A stretch of DNA of 64,000 nucleotides, from contig KV419424.1 in the NCBI GenBank assembly GCA_001630475.1, forward strand, positions 2,931 to 66,930. Direction: 5' to 3'. This document shows, one piece after another, positions 1 to 12,207 of the stretch. Origin of the DNA: Sistotremastrum niveocremeum HHB9708 (taxonomy: Eukaryota > Basidiomycota > Agaricomycetes > Sistotremastrales > Sistotremastraceae). The notes beneath the pieces are model-generated. The model did not search any database. It had not been told where the DNA came from and worked only from the letters and a program-made list of their open reading frames with translations. A program made the position numbers and the translations under genes. Each line of letters opens with the position of its first letter. Position 1 is the stretch's first letter.

Positions 1-1012
1 AATATTTAAATGTTTAAAATATTATTGGTTCAGAACTGGTTCGAACTGGGTTTGAACCTGAACTGAACCCTTTTGAACTGAACCACGGTTCTGGTTCAGG
101 TTCAGGGATTTCGGCCGAACCGAACCAAGGTTCAGTTCGGGGTTCATGAAAAAAGGCCGTGAACCGAACCGAACTGAACCTTGGCATCCCTAGAACAACA
201 CCTGCAAGACATCCTACACAACGACAACAACCCAAGCGACGACGGCTCACGGCAATGATGGAGACTGCCACTGGCAAATGATTACATAATGTCACGCTCC
301 GAGAATTTGATTGAGAATCTGGCCCCACAATCTGGGAGAATCGCTACTGGACCGGACAGTGGGACACTTGATTCATTTTGGTCACATGTCATAGGGGTAG
401 GGACACTTGTTTGTTGGAGCACAGTATATTGAAATTTGCAAGCCCAGTCAAGGTACCTGACTCCTGAGTTGTTCAAAATTGTGTAGCACATTTTTTTGCA
501 CAGGTGCAAGTATTGGCCTTGAGGGCTAACTTGAAGGGCCTAAGGCACCTGCCTGTAGGTACCCCTACTCACGTGTATATGCTTCTGTTCATCCCCTATG
601 TGAAGATTTTCTAGAATTATAGTGAAGATATGATGCCACAGAATGTAGTCCTATCACACAGTACTTACCCACCGAAGAGAGCAGGAAGCCCCTAATTCCC
701 TACATAGCCACCAGTCTACTCTCACCCCATTCCTCCGCTCTCATAGAAAGCAAAATTTGTGTGCAAGAATGGCTGGCGCAATAGGATGAATTGTGAATTG
801 CTCAGAAGAATGAACAAGAAATGCTATCGGCAAAAAAAAAAATCCCTTGAAAATGCTGTGAAGCTTCATTCATACGGGGATGTCTGGCCGTGTAGTAACC
901 GGAAAACACCTACTCAGGCGCATAAATAACGCTGGTTGAATCAAAATTATATCAAGAACGTACCTGCAGGAGGCAATATGGCGGTGTGTGTATGAGCCAA
1001 CTTTTAAGCCTC
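1..1012. other. Gene-free left edge with a GAACC/GGTTC-rich patch
   Basis: No coding region can be supported here. Bases about 28-180 are dominated by variants of the pentamers GGTTC and GAACC (for example GAACCGAACCGAACTGAACC near 160), which read similarly on both strands and make a low-complexity, partly self-complementary patch. From about 200 to 1012 the sequence is AT-richer, with short open frames that lack codon structure and introns. The part nearest 1012 is the 3' flank of GAR1. Confidence 0.6.
28..180. repeat. Degenerate GGTTC/GAACC repeat patch
   Basis: About 150 bases built from short interleaved copies of GGTTC(A/G) and its complement (C/T)GAACC, including GGTTCGAACTGG, CTGAACTGAACCC and GTGAACCGAACCGAACTGAACC-like strings. 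Because both a word and its complement recur, the single strand could fold back. It is not a regular tandem array and no unit length is constant. Origin unknown; it may be a relic of a mobile element cut by the window edge. Confidence 0.55.
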
Positions 1013-1852
1013 TTATGCACCCCGAGAGAATCCACGGGCAGAACCTCGTCCTCTGCCAGTTCCACTAAACGAGCCAAAGCCTCTCGATCCTCTCGCACCT
1101 CTGGACCCTCCTCTTGAAAAGCCCCGTCCCCTTGGAGCACCTCGACTAGCTCCAAATCCTGCGCCTCGTGATGCGCCACGGGTCGTGCGTGCGCGTTCTA
1201 ATGATGAGAGTGAGATGATGATGAAGACAAGGAGAAAAACACGAACTGGCAACTAAAATTCAAGCGAAGATTAACCATGCGTCACATGAAAAGAAATCTG
1301 ATTCGACTCACCACCCTGTACTTTTGGTTTTGGAAGAAAGCGTTCGATCGGCAGTAATTTATCGCCACCAATGTATACTTTGTCTCCTTTCTTGAAGCTG
1401 CTCGCCACCATTCCTTCACCCATTTTGACCGAAAAGAAAACCTCGTTCAGAGGTCCCAGGATTTCGTCGACTTTGCCAATGACGGATTTGTTCTGAAGAT
1501 AGATGGGGGCATTGAAATAAGGAACTTTGTCGGCCATGAGCGAAGAACACAACATCTCGTCTTCGACAGCATGTATGAACGACCCCATTTCTGAGTCGCA
1601 AAGAATCAGTTTTTCGAGCTTTGTGAACGAATTGCCTGGCGATACCTAAGACAACATCTGGAGGACCAGAATCGAAGCCACGCTGGAAACCTCCTCTACC
1701 ACCGCCACCACCTCGGGGTCCTGGAATTGAGCAAACCAATTAGAGTTGAAATTAGCTTGAGCAAAAGGCGCGCTCGTACCGCCTCTTCCACCTCCACCAA
1801 AACCACGAGATCCTGATGGTCTTGAACGGCCGCTGAAACCACCACGGCTCAT
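1013..1852 (-). CDS. GAR1: H/ACA ribonucleoprotein complex subunit 1 (Gar1)
   Basis: Core protein of the H/ACA small nucleolar RNP, which with Cbf5, Nhp2 and Nop10 makes pseudouridines in rRNA and snRNA in the nucleolus. The sequence shows the family's three parts: a Gly/Arg-rich N-terminus starting [14 protein letters not shown], the central Gar1 beta-barrel ([15 protein letters not shown], then [19 protein letters not shown] and [13 protein letters not shown]), and an RGG tail ending [16 protein letters not shown]. It is split by at least three short introns; the first falls inside the N-terminal RGG stretch and another between the PKPK motif and the RGG tail. The start at 1852 is the first ATG that gives the RGG N-terminus. 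It is head-to-head with VMA8, 121 bases away. Identification is firm; internal splice borders are by eye. Confidence 0.92.
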
Positions 1853-1973
1853 TGTCGAAAGAGAACAGGGAAAGGAGATGTGTGAAAACTTTGCAGCAAG
1901 TAGCCGACTGTCGGAAAAGGGAAAAGGCGCTGCTTAGTCAGCGACTCAAAGCTCCTTTCGTTGCTCGCCCGTC
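1853..1973. promoter_or_regulatory. Shared divergent promoter, GAR1 / VMA8
   Basis: Only 121 bases separate the two start codons, so this interval must hold both 5' leaders and both promoters. No TATA box is evident. Confidence 0.55.
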
Positions 1974-2909
1974 ATGTCTGGCAGTGGTGCTCGTGAATCG
2001 CCTTTCCCAACGCGCATGGCGTTGACCAATACGAAGATACGACTGAAGGGAGCGCAGACAGGACACTCGTTGCTGGCGAAGAAGAGAGACGCACTTACGA
2101 CGCGGTTCCGGGCGATACTGCGAAAAGTCGACGAGGTTCGTGTGGCCTAGGTTGGAGAGCCGAGGTCAATTGATGTGGAGACAAGAACTGCAGGCGAAGA
2201 GAAAGATGGGGCGGGTGATGCAGCTTGCGTCGTTCTCGCTGGCGGAAGTGACGTATGCAACTGGCGACATCTCGTACCTGGTCCAGGAGCAAGCGAAGAA
2301 CGCGACTTTGAAGGTGAAGGCGCGACAGGACAACGTCTCTGGAGTGGTGCTGCCGGTGTTTGAGGTGGACAGGACAACGGGAAGTGGTGAGTTTAGCAAG
2401 TATATTGTCCAAGATCACTACGACTAATGGGTACATGACAGACTTTAATCTAACGGGCCTGGGACGAGGAGGACAGCAAGTGCTCAAGTCCAAAGAAGTC
2501 TATGCGAAGGCGGCGGAGACCCTGGTGGAGCTGGCGTCGTTGCAGACTGCGTTCATGATTCTGGACGAAGTGATACGGGTGACGAATAGACGAGTGAATG
2601 CGATAGAGCACGTCATTATTCCGAAACTGGAGAACACTGTCAAGTATATTCTGAGCGAGCTCGATGAGATGGATCGCGAGGAATTTTTCAGGTGGGTGAC
2701 AGCGCATGGAAGTGGAGTGCGGTGCTGACGGCGACAACAGACTGAAGAAGGTGCAGGGGAAAAAGAAGCGAGACGCGGAGGCGGCGGCGGCACTACTGGC
2801 GGGCAAGGCAACAACAGAAGAGGCACCGGTCGAGACGGTCGCGGAGGACGATGAGGGCGAGGGCGGGGGCGATCTGCTGTCGAGTCGGGACGAGGATGTG
2901 ATATTTTGA
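1974..2909 (+). CDS. VMA8: V-type proton ATPase subunit D
   Basis: Subunit D forms the central rotor stalk of the V1 sector, coupling ATP hydrolysis to proton pumping across vacuolar and endosomal membranes. Exon 1 encodes [19 protein letters not shown] followed by the family hallmark [20 protein letters not shown]. Later exons give [18 protein letters not shown], then [19 protein letters not shown] and [20 protein letters not shown], all typical of subunit D, and an acidic C-terminus ending DEDVIF. Four exons are needed, with introns near 2099-2191, 2387-2441 and 2691-2741. The length, about 250 residues, matches the family. The start is the ATG that gives the conserved FPTRM N-terminus. The sulfate permease follows on the same strand after 172 bases. 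Confidence 0.95.
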
Positions 2910-3081
2910 GCGGCGTGCCTGGGATTGCGCCATCGCGAGCCCCGGTTGCGCGAGAGATCTGGCGCTGCGATCGGGCCTAGCTTCTCATTTTTACGAGAAC
3001 TTGCGCCATTCTTTGTGGGAGCGGGCCTGAACGTGTTTGTATATAGCCAGCATTTTTTCTTGGAGAGCTAGAGCAGTTCCA

Positions 3082-5706
3082 ATGGCGTCTGCAATCAAAC
3101 GTTGGGCCCTCAAGACCGTCCAGCACGACGAGAACGCAGTGCCCGTCATCGGTGTCGCCGACGTGATCCGTGCGCACCCGCCTCCCCGCCCCCTCGCGTT
3201 CGTCACCGCATACCTGCTCTCGCTGTTCCCGTTCCTGCAGTGGATTGGTCGCTACAACCTGACCTGGCTCACCGGCGATGTCATTGCTGGTCTTACCGTC
3301 GGCATTGTCCTCGTGCCCCAGTCCATGTCATATGCAAAGGTACGTGAAATCTAATCTTATCGCTCCCTGGCCCGACCTCACCCTGCACTCCAGATCGCTA
3401 CCCTCCCTCCCCAGTACGGCCTCTACTCCTCGTTCGTCGGTGTCTTTGTCTACTGCGTCCGTCTTCTCTCTTCTCCCTCCCAGAAAAAAAGCTCAAATTT
3501 TCGCAGTTTTTCGCCACCTCCAAGGATGTCTCCATCGGCCCCGTCGCCGTCATGTCCCTCGAGACTTCAAAAATCATCGCTCGCATCCAGAAAAATCATC
3601 CAGGCAAATGGGAAGCTCCTCAGATCGCCACCACCACCGCCTTCATCTGTGGCTTCATCGTTCTCGGTGTCGGCCTCCTCCGCATTGGTCGTCTCGTCGA
3701 ACTCATCCCCGCTCCCGCTGTCAGCGGTTTCATGACCGGCTCGGCTTTGAATATTCTCGTCGGTCAAGTCCCTGGTCTCTTGGGCACCTCTTCTCTCTTC
3801 AAGTCCGTCTACATCTTCTCTTATCATTTCCACATCTAACATTTTTCTCTAGCACTCGTGCAGCTACCTATCAGGTCATCATCAACACCCTCAAGAACCT
3901 CCCTCACTGCACCAAAGATGCCGCATTCGGCGTTATGGGCCTCTGGGCTCTGTACACCATCAGATGGACCTTTGCCTACCTCTCTAAGCGCTACCCCCAC
4001 CGTGCTCGCACCTTCTTCTTCGTTTCGATCACCCGAAACGCCTTTGTCATTGTTATTCTCACTCTCGCCTCCTGGCTCTACTGCCGTCATCGCGTCTCGA
4101 AGAAGGGCAAATATCCCATCTCCATCCTGCAGACTGTCCCGCGTGGTTTCCAACATGTGGGCCCTCCCGTGATCGATAAAAACCTCATTTCGGCGCTTGG
4201 ACAAGATTTGTTCGTGGCTACCATCATCCTCCTTTTGGAGCATATCGCCATTGCAAAGTGTAAGCAGCTCATCTTCTGCCGCCCTGTCCCTTGTGCCTGA
4301 TCTTGTCCCACAGCGTTTGGTCGTGTGAATGGCTACAAGATTAATCCTAATCAGGAACTTATTGCTATTGGTGTTACCAATACTGTGGGCTCCGTTTTCA
4401 ACGCCTATCCTGCTACCGGCTCCTTCTCTCGGTCCGCCCTCAAGGCTACCTCGGGTGTCAGAACCCCGGCTGCCGGCTGGCTTACCGGTGTTGTCGTCAT
4501 CGTTGCTCTTTACGGTCTCACAGATGCCTTCTTCTGGATTCCCAATGCCGGCCTTTCCGCCATCATCATCCACGCCGTCGGTGACTTGATCGCCTCCCCT
4601 GATCAGGTCTATCGATTCTGGCGTGTCTCTCCTCCCGAGTTCATCATCTGGTGGGCTGCCGTCCTCGTCACTGTCTTCTCTAGCATTGAGAATGGCATCT
4701 ACACTTCCATCATCGCCTCCGTCGTCCTCCTCATCTTCCGTCTCATGATCCCTCGAGGCAAATTCCTGGGCAAAGTGGATGTTCACTCTACTGACGAGGG
4801 CCCTGCGCGTCAAGTCTTCATTCCCCTCAACAAGCCCGGCATCATCAACCCCCATGTTCGCGTCGAGCCACCTGCTCCCGGTGTCCTCATCTACAGGTAC
4901 AGAATATTCCTATTTAACGATGAAACTAGTCTGACTCTTGCCTCTCCAGACACGAAGATGGCTTGCTCTACCCCAACTCTTCCTCGTTCAACTCCCTGCT
5001 CGTCGACCACGTCAAGGCAACCACTCGTCGTGGCAAAGACATGTCAAACGTCCCTCTGTCCCAGCGCGCATGGAATGATCCCGGTCCTCGTCGTGGCGCT
5101 GAAGTAGACACCAGCATCGACTTGACTCAACCGATCATCAAAGCCATCGTCCTAGATTTCTCTGTAGTGTATGTCCCATCTTTCTTACCCATTGTTTGCA
5201 CTTTCTCACTGTTGGATTCAGTACACACATTGATACCACTGCCGTGCAAAGTTTGGTCGATACCCGTGTTGAAATCGAGAAGTGGGCAGACGGTCCCGTC
5301 GAGGTATGTCTTCGTCCTTTTTTTCCAAACACTCGCTCATTCTCGGCAATAGTTCCACTTCGCCAATATCCTTTCGCCCTGGATTCGTCGATCCTTGATC
5401 GCCGGAGGATTCGGCACTGGAGGAAATGGACGTACATTACCTTTGGAAGTTGCCCCCGTCGTTCCGTCACACCATCCTTCCAGTTTCCCGACCGAAGAAG
5501 AAGACTACGAGAAAGCCATCAGACAAGAGAGCTCAAAGCTTGGCGATCTGGAGCGATCGAGATCTAACAACTCAGGATCTAATTCAGAACTTCGCTCCCG
5601 GTCGGAACCTATCTTGGATACCGTGACTCCTTTCTTCCACTTCGACTTGGCATCAGCAGTCAGAGCTGCAGAGGCCGCAGCTGCCTCCGCTAACAAACCT
5701 GTCTAG
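3082..5706 (+). CDS. SulP-family sulfate permease with STAS domain
   Basis: Membrane transporter for sulfate (or a related anion), probably at the plasma membrane, supplying sulfur assimilation. The N-terminal exon carries the SulP signature region GDVIAGLTVGIVLVPQSMSY. Exon 2 gives IATLPPQYGLYSSFVGV, and the next exons SKDVSIGPVAVMSLET and the helix with PAPAVSGFMTGSALNILVGQ. Around ten hydrophobic helices run to about 4750 (for example AGLSAIIIHAVGDLI). A cytosolic STAS domain follows (AIVLDFSVV, then DTTAVQSLVDTRVEIEKW). Several introns of 50-70 bases interrupt it; exon 1 is 3082-3339 and exon 2 is 3394-3456. The residue pattern fits fungal sulfate permeases (Sul1/CysB type) better than bacterial ones. 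The substrate is inferred from the family. Confidence 0.92.
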
Positions 5707-5983
5707 TGACGCTTGTTGTAGCTTATTTCCCTATCTGCATCAATATGTGATATATGTTCATAATGCCATCTATCTTAATGCATGAATCGTATTATCGTTG
5801 TGAAAGCGTGAAAATGCAAGTGGTATATAAACATGTTGCAATCAGTGAGAAAAAATGTGCACAGCAAATTGCAATTCGAAAGCGATATATATCTGTCCAA
5901 AACAAAGCCGGATGCCTGCCGACTTCGAAACTCCAGACTCCACGTCAAGAAAGCAATAAAGTTGACATGATCATGAGAACTAT

Positions 5984-8900
5984 TTAGCAGAAGCGAGCTG
6001 AATCGAATGATTTAGAATACAAGCGTACGGACGACGAAAACCAAGTACTCACAGCGTAACCGTTTAAATGACGTGATGATTGATGGAGTGCAGAGGAATT
6101 AGGCTGAGACGCTCGGAACGGCCTGGATGACGAGTTTTGGCTCGTCTGTATCCCATTCGATATGGGGGTAGCGGGCACAGAGCTAGTCGGTGCCCTGGCA
6201 ATGCGTGCAGTCAACGGTGTGGGCGCCCCGATCTGTGACTTCTTCGGTGTCTCAGCTGCAACTTTGTTTCGAGTTGAAGAGGTATTCAACAAGCTAGTCC
6301 TCGAGGTAGCGAGAGGAATGGAAGGTTTTGGCCGTCTGCCGGCCGTAAGAAATGGATGCCTCATCGCAGGCTGAGGCTTCAATCTGCGTTCGGGATCCCA
6401 GATTAGACATTTGGCTACGAAATCCACAAAAGCTTCGTCGTCGCATCGCAACACTTGAGCCAAGGACTTGGTTCCCGGTCTTCGACGTCGTCCCTTCGAA
6501 TTGACCACCGGTCTAGGTTGCCCGGTAGAGTCTGTGTTCAATTGAGATGATGCCCTGAACACGCAGAGAACTCACAATCACGTACCAAAAAATAGTCTGC
6601 GCCTGGAGCTTCGATTGATCAACTCCTTATCCGGTAGACCTAAAACCTCCATGATGCACGACAGTTGTTCTTGCTCATTTTCGCCAGGAAATATTGGGAA
6701 GCCAGTGAACAATTCCGCCAGAATGCATCCCAGACTCCACATATCGATGGCCATATGATAGTTCATGCCAAGAATCACTTCAGGCGAACGGTAAAATCTA
6801 CTTTGGATATAGGTGTAGACTGCATTCCCTCCGTAAGACGATCAAGTAGAGTACAGCCAAGACTTACCCTTTTCATGCTCGAAGCAGCTGCTCCCGAAGT
6901 CAATCACCTTGATAGCGCTCTTCGCGGGGTGTCGGAGGAGGACATTCTGTGAGAGCTCAATGTCTACCACAAGATACACCTGAAGAAGGGCTCACCTCCG
7001 GTTTAAGATCACAGTGGACTATTCGGTGATGCTTCATAAGGGAAAGCGAAGCAAGCATTTGGCTTGTGAAACGGCGGATGAGTGTAGTTGTGAAACCCGC
7101 AAATCCGTTCGCTTTAATGAGTTCATATAGATTGATGCTCAACAGCTCCATCGCGATGCAAAGATGATTACGAAAATAGAAGTGTTCGGTCATCTTGATG
7201 ACATGATGCTTTTCTTCGCTATCCTGTTTCACAGTGAGAAAAATGAGATTCCCCCCAACGATGAATGACCGACCCATTTTCTGAGCTGGTCCAGGATCTT
7301 GATCTCGACCAGGGCCTGATGGTGAAACCGCTTCTTGTTTCGAATGATCTTGATAGCAACGGATTCACCAGTACAATGGTCTCGGCAATGAAGCACTTGT
7401 CCGAAGGATCCTTTCCCAAGAGTGTCGACGATCTCATAACGATATGCAAGATGATCGCCAGGAACCACAAGATAATCTCCACGCTCATCATCATAGCCGT
7501 GATTATTAGTGGTATTTTCTCGGGTTGCCATCTTCTTTTCACTTTGGGCTCCAATCCAATAAATAGATTGATGCTCGAGTATCTCCTTGCGCTCATATTC
7601 GGAGAGGAAGTTTGCTTGACTGCTTTGCAGAATACCTGCTCAGAAGTGGTTATTATTAGTGGCACGGGAGGCAAAATAAAAGAATCATACTGTGCGGCGA
7701 CGCAGGTGCATCGGGCGTAAAGGGTTCAGGAAACTTGAGCAACTCATCCAAATCTTCCTTTTTAGAACCGCCAGCAATTTTTCTCGCATGTTGACGCTTG
7801 ATACAAGCCAACATCTCATCATCTGCCAACGCTTCGTCGTCATCCATACTCGGAACCGGTGACGGTGTTGAAAACGATGCTCTGCTTGATGATGCCGCCG
7901 GAGCCGGAGCAGAAGAGCTTGTCGGTTCAGCATTTCGACTGACTTGTAATGAAGCCTTGGGCGTCAGGAATTTTAACGACTTGGATGGCGACAAAGCTGA
8001 GAAACGGGACTGCGACTCCCCTCCCGCACTAGACTTGATAGAGGCGACTGACCCCACAGATGATTTACGCAGACCGCTAAACGCAGCAGAATCGCGATTA
8101 GCCTTGCGAGTCAGAGTGGAAGAGCTAGGAGTCGGAGCAGAATATGAGACGTTAGGGCCCGCTAGCTTGCTCTGTCGAGCTGTTTGCACTGGAGACAAAC
8201 GAGCAGGTGGCTTCGATGCGCTGACAGTGGCGGATGCACCATCGATCTGTTCTAGGACACCGAACTCGTTCAAAGAGCCGAGCGGCGAGGGAGACGCATC
8301 CACCGAGTTTGCTTGAGGAAGATTTCCGACAATCAGACTGGTTCGCCGAGAAGCAACAGTCGATGACTGAGTTCTTAGAGTAGGTTGAGGCGATGTTGCA
8401 GAATTGCGGCCAGATATTCGAGGAATCTTCGTAGGGGTTTCCTTCGGTAGGCCAGACAATGCTGAATAATTCGCGATATCTGCCGAAAAGGATGATAATG
8501 ACACTGAGGTGTCGGGCGCCGTTGTCTGACTTCCAGAACTTATCGATGGGGAACCTGCGATTGTGGGAAGCTGATTCCGAGTTCTCAATGAAGCATCCGA
8601 CTGTTTTGCCATTGAACTTGCCGTAGCAGCCGTGATACGAGAAGAAGCAGTCCCCGAATTGACTTTTGGCGCGGCAGATCCAGAGGAGGAGGATGAAGAA
8701 GAGTGTCCGCGAAGACTTGCCAAGCGTTGCGCTGTCGAGGATGGCAATGCAGACATCTGCATTGGCGGCAACACAGCTGAGGGACGGTCTTTCTGAGCGT
8801 CCGTGGAAGACATAGTCTGTATGAAAATATGATGCGTTAACGTATAGCTAAAAATTGAGCCCGATTGAACACTGACCTTCCCTCGTCTCCGCCCCATGAG

Positions 8901-11900
8901 AAGCGAAATTCGGCTCTCGCTCCGGTCTTTGTCCTCTTTATCGCGCTTGATCCTGTCGCGTTCAGCTTTCTTTTCCCTATCCTTCTCCTCTTTGAGTTCT
9001 TTTTCCTCGCGCTTATCGCGACGGGCATTGCTTTCCACCTTCTCAGTATGCAGACTCCGTTTTGAAGAGGAACCTTTCAGCAGTCCTGGAAGACCCAAGG
9101 TATGGAAAGAGGCTTTCTTGCTTCCAGAAGCAGAGGGAGAGACGGGGACCTCCTCTGTCCCGGAAGCAACATACGAAGGGTTCGAAGAATAGGATTGGTG
9201 GGGAGTCGGAGAGGTAGATGAACCTTGACCCGCTGGAGCCACCTGCATGGACTGAGATGAGGACCGACGGAAGAAAGGAATTGCAGAAGGGGTTAATCTC
9301 TTCGAAGACGACGTCTTCCGAACTGTCGGACTAAGAGGTGCAACCAAGGAAGTTGTACGTGTACTAGAGCTAGAGGCCGTGTTCGAGCGCGTTGGAACGT
9401 CATTAGGCACATCGTGTTCGGGGGTCCGGGACGAAGAAATGGAGAATGGGACTGGCGAACCGGGGAGAGCAAGAGACGAAGAAGATAGAGTGGAGGATTT
9501 TGATCCAGATGGTTCCAACCACGGAATCTGGTGATCAGAATCTGAATGAGCTGTACTGGAGCTCGCAGAGTACATCATTGGAACAGAACGAAGCGAGTAA
9601 TTTGACGGCTTCGGTGAAAGTGTGTCTTTCCCACTACCACTACCACTAGGATTAGGAGAAGAAAACTTCAGATTTAGGGCCGAGGAAAAGCTCCATTTTT
9701 TGGAAGGTGTCTTGTTTACTGCAGCCGGTAAGCCGAGAGGTGTCAAAGGAGATGTTGCCTGATGTTTTGATGAAGACGCTGAGGCATCCTCGGACTTTCT
9801 GGTAGTGGTGTCGGGTGCAGAAAGAAGGACTTCTACAGTCATCGTGCGCTCAGCGTCAGCGAGAACTTGGTCATCCTGATCTGATTCCAAGGATGCTTTT
9901 GGGCCCAGATGAGATGCGAGTGTGCCTCGGTTATTCGTCGAATGGACCTGAGACGTCTGCGAACTATGTGACCCAGAGGTGGTGCTTGCGGGCAAAGAAT
10001 TCTTCCCATATGTAAGAGCCGCGATGTCCTTGGGCAGAGGAGGAACGGGTGGCACGTTAGCCTCGGAACTCAGATCTATCGAATGACCCGCAGCAAGACT
10101 TGCCGCTCGGTCAACTTCAGAATGGACGCTGGATGCATCACTTCCTGCACTGTTCCTTCGCAGCTTTGTTGAATGTCTCCCTCCGCTGAGCGATGTAGCT
10201 GCCGTTGATGTCGATAAGGTGACCGAGTCGCGCGAACCTGGCGTTGAGGTACCAGCGAAAGAGGCCGATGTTGAGGAGGCAGAAGACCTCTTTGGGGTGA
10301 AAGACGACCGTGCAGACACCGGATTAGAGGCTGCTGAGCGTAACGGAGTAGATGTAGTGTGACTGCTCGTCTCTACTAAACGACCATCCCCTTGCGTGAT
10401 GATGTGTTCACCCGATCTCTCCAAGACAGTGCTCACATCTTCCAGTGCAGCTTCTTCAAGCTGACTTGTGGGAAACGCTTTCGAGCCTGGACTTCCTGGT
10501 CGACTGTTTCCTCTACTCCCCGCAGAAATTCGAAGGGAAGACCGCGACTTCGTTGTTTTGACACCAATCCCATCGAGTTTCCGGAGGGCTTCTGCCGTAG
10601 CCTGGTCATCAAGTCCAGACCAACCCTCCTGTGTTCCACGTAACAGAGAATGAGCTACATTGGGGGAGTTGGTATTGGATGCATTGAGAGGCCCAGAGGA
10701 AGAACCAGACGGACGTAAAAAGTGATGGATAGAGGTGGAGGATGGGGAAGGCGGCAAATGTGAGAAGTCACCGTGAGCATGTCTCTTGGAGACAGAGTGG
10801 TCATGCGGAGACGATGATGAAGCAGATGTCTGGCGCGCATGTTGCTCGCGGGGAGATCTGGGGTTCTGCGTTGATCCGCTTAAGGACAAGCCAACGGAGT
10901 CTCCGCGCCGCCTTTCTTTATATCTGACCTCATGCTGTTGAGTCGTGTTGAGTGAACGATGCTTTCGCGCCTGTCTCTCGTCTTGACTTCTGTCTCGTCG
11001 ATGTGGCTCTCTCTGGGAAGGCGAGAGTGTCGACTTGCTAACGAGTGTCCCAGCCTGGTCTAGCGCGAATTCATCAGACGTCCGTTTACGCGCGGTAGGA
11101 TGATGATGGAACGCTGAAGGGGGTGAATTCGGTGGTGAAGTATTCGGAGAGAGGATTCCGTGCGGCAGCACAGGCGATGAGCTCTCGATTAAGGGAGAAC
11201 CGAGTGGCTCAGAAGCGAGTTTGCCTTTAGGTTGCCGAGGATATAGCACTTCTTCGCCACCAGATTCAGAGGTGAGCGAGGGCTTTGCACGCAGAGGGCG
11301 GGAAGGCTGAGGAGACAGAGCCTCGTCGTCATTGAGAATTGCATGAGACTGTTCTTGAGGTAGGAACTCAGTCGTGGTCGAGGATTCGTCGTGGTCATGT
11401 TGAGCGTTATCCACGCTGTTCGTTTCGCCGTCAATAGCTTCGATGGTCCAAGGACTGTCCGGCATGTCCTCTTCCACATCTGGGATGAGCACTTCGAAAT
11501 CGCCATGATCATCAATATTGGCGCCCTCGTATTGCCCACTTTCATCAATTGCGCGCCGATTTTTGGAAGTCCATCGTGGCGTCGCCAATTCACCAACCCC
11601 AATTAATCCACGCCGATCTAGATTTGCGGGAGTGACAGGCTCAGAAAGCACGTCACCTCTAGGATCATTCGGATGTGATTGAGAGGAGCTTTTCTCAGGT
11701 GTTCGGGGTAATGGAGGCACTGGGGATGGAACGGTAAAGTAATAGGGGTCCAAGGATGAGGTAGCTGATTGAGCAGAGGTGGCCCGAGGTGATTCTCCAG
11801 TGTGAGAAGAGCTTGCGAGTCGTGTTTCGCTTGGGGAATCCTCAGAAGGGACAGAAATCTGAAGACTGGGTCGTGACACAGGCGGCTGCAAAACAAACTG

Positions 11901-12107
11901 AATATGAGCCAGATCAGAGAGCGCACAATTGAGCGGACTGACAGGTGAATTTTTAACGGAAGGGACAACTGCTTTTCGTGAGGATATTCGGGGAGCTTTG
12001 GCGGGACTCGATGGAGACACGAGTTGAAGATTGGGTGGTCGTCGCGACGACTTCGCGAGTGATGCGGACCGGCCTGGTGATAATGGTGGGTTTGAGGAGG
12101 AGCTCAT
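5984..12107 (-). CDS. Long DYRK-family protein kinase (Pom1-like)
   Basis: Dual-specificity tyrosine-autophosphorylating Ser/Thr kinase; fungal relatives (Pom1, Ppk5) act in polarity and cell-size control. A roughly 1450-residue Ser/Pro-rich, probably disordered N-terminus starts [20 protein letters not shown]. It ends in the DYRK marker [12 protein letters not shown], then the NAPA-type accessory segment [20 protein letters not shown], then the kinase. Kinase motifs are [42 protein letters not shown], the activation-loop YTY followed by [26 protein letters not shown] and WDPERRLKP. At least six introns lie in the catalytic half; one at 8817-8876 in the N-terminal half is 60 bases, in frame and stop-free. 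The start at 12107 is preferred because the 97 codons upstream look non-coding and overlap the uL15m gene. The last exon may end near 5984 or just past another short intron. Confidence 0.85.
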
Positions 12108-12207
12108 CGCCCCAAACGAGGAGCTAAGAGTCCAGCTCGTGATGTTGTGAAGGCGGTCGAAGGGAACCTCGTGTTGGTCGTGTTTGCCGGGCGCTTCTTC
12201 TACAATA
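12108..12207. promoter_or_regulatory. Shared divergent promoter, DYRK kinase / uL15m
   Basis: One hundred bases lie between the two start codons. An open frame of the kinase strand continues through it, but it is best read as promoter and leader. No TATA box is seen. Confidence 0.5.

Noticed and set aside
28-180. Possible telomeric repeat
   Set aside because: Fungal telomeres are TTAGGG-like; GAACC/GGTTC words in both orientations do not fit.
3836-4855. Open frame of 339 codons antisense to the sulfate permease
   Set aside because: Shadow of the codon bias of the real gene; Asp/Glu/Gly-rich with no family motif.
7798-8316. Open frame antisense to the kinase N-terminus
   Set aside because: The kinase strand is strongly supported; this frame has no motif and arises from Ser/Ala-rich codons on the other strand.
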